A DNA stretch of 64,000 nucleotides from Noviherbaspirillum cavernae (GTDB taxonomy: Bacteria; Pseudomonadota; Gammaproteobacteria; Burkholderiales; Burkholderiaceae_D): NCBI RefSeq assembly GCF_003590875.1, contig NZ_QYUN01000003.1, positions 372,001 to 436,000 on the forward strand, given 5' to 3'. The notes below the pieces were generated by a model, which searched no databases, was not told the DNA's origin, and worked only from the letters and a program-made list of their open reading frames with translations. The position numbers and the translations under genes were made by a program. This document shows, piece after piece, positions 60,438 to 64,000 of the stretch. Position 1 is the stretch's first letter; every line of letters starts with the position of its first letter.

Positions 60438-62831
60438 TCATGCAGGCTTCCCGCCTTTGCGGTGCGGTTTTGGTCTGGGTTTCGCCGCATCGGCAGTGCG
60501 ATTTCCGGAACCCGTCGTTCTTTTGAATGGCGCCTTGTCACCGAATTTCTTTTCATTCACCCTTCGGTCGCCGCCTGTTTTGGGAACGGATAGCGTGATT
60601 TTCTTGCCAGCGGATTTGTCTTCCGTCGGAGTGCGCCCGCCGGCATGACTGATGCGTAGCTGTTGCCCGGCCACCGATACCGTTTTCAGCTGTTCAAAAA
60701 CGTCCTTTGGCATACCCTCCGGCAGATCCAGCACACTGTAGTCATCGAATATCTCGATGCGGCCGATATATTTGGCATCGAGACCCGCCTCGTTGGCAAT
60801 GGCGCCAACGATATTGGCGGGCTTGACGCCGTGCGCATGACCGACTTCGATGCGAAAAGCCTGCATGCCGACATCGCCTTTGCGATCGCTGCGTTCTTTC
60901 TTTGGCGGTGCAGTATGTGCCGTATGTGCAGTCTGGGTATCGCGCTCAGGGCGCTCGGGGCGCTCGGGGCGTTCCTTGCGTTCAGACTTCCTGGTGTGCA
61001 TGCCGGCATCGTCGCCGGTCGGCTTGTCGGATGCGTGCGCTTTGTTGAACGCTGGCTTTCCGGAAGCTTTCGCGGGTTCGCCATCGCGGCTGATACGCAG
61101 TTGTTGACCGGCCACCCACACCGTCTTGAGGTGATCGAGAAGCTCGTCCGGCATGCTGTCAGGTAAATCGAGCGTGCTGTAATCGTCGTATATTTCGATG
61201 CGGCCAATGTATTTGGAGTCGAGCCCTGCCTCGTTGGCGATGGCGCCGACGATGTTGCCGGGCTTGACGCCGTGCGCATGGCCGACTTCGATGCGGAACG
61301 TCTGCATGCCGGCATCGGGTTGGCGGTCGATGCGTTCCTTGCGGGGAAAGGCGGGCCGCTCGAATTGATCCTTGCGCTCATGGCGCTCGAATCTTTCCGG
61401 GCGCTCGCCTGAGCGCTCATTTTTCGGTCCACGTTCGCTGCGTTCAAACCTGCCGGCCTGGGCGGACTTGTCATCCGACCACGAGCGTTCGCCCTGCGGC
61501 TCCCGCGAGTTTTTATCCAGCAGCAGCGGCACATCGCCACGCGCCAGTTTTGCGAGTGCGGCAGCGATTTCCACTGCCGGGATATTCCGCTCGCGCTCGT
61601 AGTCTTCAATCAGCGACTGGAATGTTTCCAGGCCACCGGCTGCAAGAGTGTCGCCGATCTGGTCCTTGAACCGGGCGATGCGCACATCATTGACTGCCTG
61701 GATGCTGGGCAATTCCAGCGTCGATATCGGCTGGCGTGTCGCGCGCTCGATCGCCTTGAGCAGATTGCGTTCACGCGGGGCGATAAACAGGATAGCTTCG
61801 CCGCTGCGTCCGGCGCGCCCGGTACGGCCAATGCGATGCGTATAGCTTTCCGGATCGTGCGGCACATCGTAGTTGACCACGTGGCTGATACGTTCGACGT
61901 CAAGTCCGCGCGCGGCGACATCGGTGGCGACCAGGATGTCGATCTTGCCGTCCTTGAGTTGCTGGATGGTGCGTTCGCGCTGTTGCTGCACGATGTCACC
62001 GTTAATCGCTGCGGCAGAAAATCCGCGTGCTTGCAATTTTCCCGCCAACTCTTCCGTGCCCAGCTTCGTGCGCGCGAAGATGATCATGCCGTCGAATGTC
62101 TCGGCTTCCAGAATGCGCGTGAGCGCATCGAGCTTGTGCATGCCGCTGACCAGCCAATAGCGTTGACGGATATTGTCGGCCGTGCCTGTTTTGGCGGCAA
62201 TGGTGACTTCGGCGGGAGTGTGCAGGTAGGTCTGTGCGATGCGCTTGATCGCGGAAGGCATGGTCGCGGAAAACAAGGCCGTCTGGCGCGACGCCGGCGT
62301 CTTTTGCAGAATGGTTTCGACATCGTCGATAAAGCCCATGCGCAGCATCTCGTCGGCTTCATCAAGCACCAGCGTCTTGATTTGCGAGAGGTCCAGCGAG
62401 TTCTTTTCCAGGTGATCAATCACGCGGCCCGGCGTGCCGACGACCACATGCACACCGCGCCGCAATGCGGCGAGCTGCGGGCCATAGCTCTGGCCGCCAT
62501 AAATCGGCAACACATGGAATCCGGGAATGTGCGTGGCGTAGCGTTGAAAGGCTTCCGCCACCTGGATCGCCAGTTCGCGTGTCGGCGCCAGCACCAGGGC
62601 TTGCGGTACGGTTTGCCTGATGTCGATGCGGGCAAGAATGGGCAGGGCAAATGCCGCTGTTTTACCGGTACCTGTTTGCGCCTGACCAAGCACATCGCGG
62701 TTACTCAGCAAGACGGGAATCGTGGCAGCCTGAATCGGCGACGGCGACTCATAGCCCAGTTCTGACAGCACGCGTAAAAGCGGGTCGCTCAGGCTCAGAT
62801 CGGCAAATGACGGGAAGGGTGTATCGGACAT
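60438..62831 (-). CDS. deaD: DEAD-box RNA helicase (DeaD/CsdA type) with two DbpA RNA-binding domains
   Basis: 797 residues. The helicase core (~1-370) has AQTGTGKT, PTRELA, VLDEADEM, SATMP and HRIGRTGRAG in the normal order. It unwinds short RNA duplexes in ribosome assembly and cold adaptation. After a helical section (~380-450) comes an Arg/Glu/Ser-rich linker, a DbpA-type RNA-binding domain (~500-575, MQTFRIEVGHAHGVKPGNIV), a second low-complexity linker with RPERPERPERD, and a nearly identical second DbpA domain (~640-715, MQAFRIEVGHAHGVKPANIV). A basic Gly/Lys tail ends the protein. Most DeaD proteins have one such domain, so this is a tandem duplication. ATG 62831 gives the normal start. 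The leader holds two inverted repeats. Confidence 0.93.
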   Translation of the reverse strand: MSDTPFPSFADLSLSDPLLRVLSELGYESPSPIQAATIPVLLSNRDVLGQAQTGTGKTAAFALPILARIDIRQTVPQALVLAPTRELAIQVAEAFQRYATHIPGFHVLPIYGGQSYGPQLAALRRGVHVVVGTPGRVIDHLEKNSLDLSQIKTLVLDEADEMLRMGFIDDVETILQKTPASRQTALFSATMPSAIKRIAQTYLHTPAEVTIAAKTGTADNIRQRYWLVSGMHKLDALTRILEAETFDGMIIFARTKLGTEELAGKLQARGFSAAAINGDIVQQQRERTIQQLKDGKIDILVATDVAARGLDVERISHVVNYDVPHDPESYTHRIGRTGRAGRSGEAILFIAPRERNLLKAIERATRQPISTLELPSIQAVNDVRIARFKDQIGDTLAAGGLETFQSLIEDYERERNIPAVEIAAALAKLARGDVPLLLDKNSREPQGERSWSDDKSAQAGRFERSERGPKNERSGERPERFERHERKDQFERPAFPRKERIDRQPDAGMQTFRIEVGHAHGVKPGNIVGAIANEAGLDSKYIGRIEIYDDYSTLDLPDSMPDELLDHLKTVWVAGQQLRISRDGEPAKASGKPAFNKAHASDKPTGDDAGMHTRKSERKERPERPERPERDTQTAHTAHTAPPKKERSDRKGDVGMQAFRIEVGHAHGVKPANIVGAIANEAGLDAKYIGRIEIFDDYSVLDLPEGMPKDVFEQLKTVSVAGQQLRISHAGGRTPTEDKSAGKKITLSVPKTGGDRRVNEKKFGDKAPFKRTTGSGNRTADAAKPRPKPHRKGGKPA

Positions 62832-62879
62832 GGCTTGCTTTCGGGATTGTTCGGATCGCGGGTTGCGAAAGGATTTGGT

Positions 62880-62909
62880 ACAGAGTTTACTCTGTTGCTG
62901 CTCGAGCAG
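62880..62909 (-). promoter_or_regulatory. Two adjacent palindromes in the deaD leader
   Basis: ACAGAGT-TT-ACTCTGT (62880-62895) and the perfect palindrome CTGCTCGAGCAG (62898-62909) lie 49-78 bp upstream of the deaD start. They could form two hairpins in the mRNA leader or be protein sites. Long structured leaders are known for cold-shock genes of this type. Confidence 0.45.
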
Positions 62910-63089
62910 AGTCGCGTCGATGAGGTGATATAGCGTAAAGGCGGCGCGATTGTACTATCCACTGCTGACGGCTGCATGAATAGATGCCGAACGTCAACAA
63001 TGGACGCCGATTCAGCTTCGATGCCTATCGTGGCATTTTGTGGCTGGACCTCGAAACCATCGGACGGCAGGATACAACCCAAAGGCGGG

Positions 63090-63317
63090 CTATAACGGCG
63101 CTGTGGTCCTGATCACCGTAACACGGCTAATGATGAATTCGCCGTCCACCACGGTTCTATGGGGAACGCCGACGACGTTGAATCCCGGTCCACCGTCATC
63201 GAGCCAGCGCTGCGCCAGCGTATCGAACTCCAGTGGTGTCAAACGGAGCATCTGGGCAGTAATGACAAACCGCGCACCGGCCTTCTGCTTTTTAACAACA
63301 TCCTCAATTGAAGCCAT
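63090..63317 (-). CDS. Small hypothetical protein
   Basis: 75 residues from ATG 63317, with AAAGGTAAGCG upstream. It is soluble and begins MASIEDVVKKQKAGARFVIT. Motif-like features are FDTLAQRWLDDGGPGFNVVG and an end of beta-strand character. The N-terminal half looks like a small alpha/beta fold. No family recognised. It stands alone, upstream of and on the same strand as deaD, with 258 bp between them. Confidence 0.65.
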   Translation of the reverse strand: MASIEDVVKKQKAGARFVITAQMLRLTPLEFDTLAQRWLDDGGPGFNVVGVPHRTVVDGEFIISRVTVIRTTAPL

Positions 63318-63618
63318 CGCTTACCTTTCGCCGACACGGCTACCCATCATAAGGCAGAGGGTGCATGGACAGGCAGGAAAATTGTCCTGGCGACTGGGCA
63401 TATACAGTCCTGACGGCTGGCCGTTCGCGGCCGATGCTGTAGTCCGCATCAGTCTCCAGCTACATGATCATTCAAGGCCGGTAATTCTCGCATTCCGCCG
63501 AGTCGACTGCCATGGCGACTTTTGCAACACCATCGGCCCGATGCAGGCGTCCATCGATTGTCATGCAAAAACATGGCAAGGCAAGATTGCGGATTATTGC
63601 TCGTGAAGAAAGCCCATA
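63318..63618. other. Intergenic stretch, nothing supported
   Basis: About 300 bp between two minus-strand genes. A plus-strand frame crosses it (63040-63606), but it lacks a ribosome site and runs against the small gene at 63090-63317. I see no terminator hairpin or promoter pair that I would call. Confidence 0.4.
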
Positions 63619-64000
63619 TCAGGTGAGCTGGTAGTCCACCGGCGCAAAGGGTCGAGGGACGTTCTCCTCTGCAAGTGATTCGCGCAGATTGATTTCAATG
63701 ACCCGGCAGATCGCTTCGAGCGGCAGGTCGTTGGCCGAAACACCGAACGGTTCTTCAATCTCGTCGCCCAACGCATCCAGTCCGAAGAACGTGTAGGCAA
63801 CGATGCCAACGACAAACGGCGTCATGAATCCGAGCGAATCCACCAGTCCGAAGGGCAGCAGGAAGCAATACAGGTAGGCTGTCCGGTGCAGCAGCAGCGT
63901 ATACGAAAAAGGAATCGGCGTATTCTTGATTCGTTCGCATGCCGCGCCCGCCGCCACCATTGCCGACAGCGTGGCATCGATTGATGCCGTCAGGACGGTG
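63619..64000 (-). CDS. Bestrophin-type (UPF0187/YneE) channel, C-terminal part
   Basis: The frame is open to the window's last base, so the gene begins beyond it; ATG 63960 is internal. About 126 residues are seen. They include the family segment RIKNTPIPFSYTLLLHRTAY, then two hydrophobic helices (FLLPFGLVDSLGFMTPFVVG) and FFGLDALGDEIEEPFG, the conserved turn before the C-terminal helix. A tail (VPRPFAPVDYQLT) ends the protein. Bacterial bestrophins are pentameric inner-membrane ion channels; the physiological ion and role in this organism are unknown. Confidence 0.85.
   Translation of the reverse strand, partial: TVLTASIDATLSAMVAAGAACERIKNTPIPFSYTLLLHRTAYLYCFLLPFGLVDSLGFMTPFVVGIVAYTFFGLDALGDEIEEPFGVSANDLPLEAICRVIEINLRESLAEENVPRPFAPVDYQLT

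Overview
The window reads as a chromosomal piece of a high-GC betaproteobacterium, most likely Burkholderiales and probably Oxalobacteraceae (Herbaspirillum/Noviherbaspirillum-like). I infer this from the DUF3348-DUF802-OmpA-DUF2894 gene set, the DmeF, AtzF and DUF3820 types, and the codon use; no rRNA or tRNA gene is present to settle it. Genes are dense and mostly well separated, with several gene remnants.

Region by region. 1-4.3 kb holds the end of a multicopper oxidase, an M23 peptidase, a small His-rich exported protein and a lipoprotein lipase. 4.3-29.7 kb is the most striking part: one minus-strand operon of about 24.4 kb. In order of transcription it encodes a membrane GAF-HlyD adaptor, a PqqD-like/M50 protease/HlyD fusion, a shortened SecA-like ATPase, a periplasmic HlyD adaptor, a 5,427-residue surface protein (LEPR-XLL start, DUF4347, three beta-helix/cadherin modules, 18 tandem cadherin-like repeats) and a membrane PAS-GGDEF cyclase. 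Three junctions overlap by 4 bp and a fourth has a near-perfect Shine-Dalgarno. I read it as a dedicated export, processing and c-di-GMP control unit for one giant adhesin. It has no ABC exporter and no outer-membrane channel.

29.7-36 kb holds guanine deaminase, a DUF1275 fragment, a D-threonine-aldolase-like enzyme, a thioesterase, two small membrane or exported proteins and a DmeF Co/Ni exporter. 36-41 kb is sbcD-sbcC. 41.4-45.9 kb is a lower-GC gene for a nuclease-STAND NTPase, which looks like a single-gene (Avs-like) defence system. 46.3-48.1 kb has an FMN reductase and then about 1.3 kb of decayed DNA with a REP-like hairpin and a transporter remnant.

48.1-54.2 kb is a nitrogen-compound cluster: a NrtABC/SsuABC-type ABC transporter and an HGGYW hydrolase on the plus strand, facing a GntR regulator and allophanate hydrolase on the minus strand. 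The two outer promoters share a bipartite element (TGCTA-N14-TTGTAYACA) with identical spacing, so I infer one GntR regulon. 54.5-55.5 kb has arfB with an unclear start and two small genes. 55.8-60.2 kb is a four-gene overlapping operon, DUF3348, DUF802 (a TolQ/MotA-like membrane core with a long helical tail), an OmpA/MotB-like protein with an intramembrane Asp, and DUF2894; the middle pair has the layout of an ion-driven rotary motor, as in ZorA/ZorB. The window ends with a DEAD-box helicase that carries two copies of the DbpA RNA-binding domain, a small protein, and the end of a bestrophin-type channel gene.
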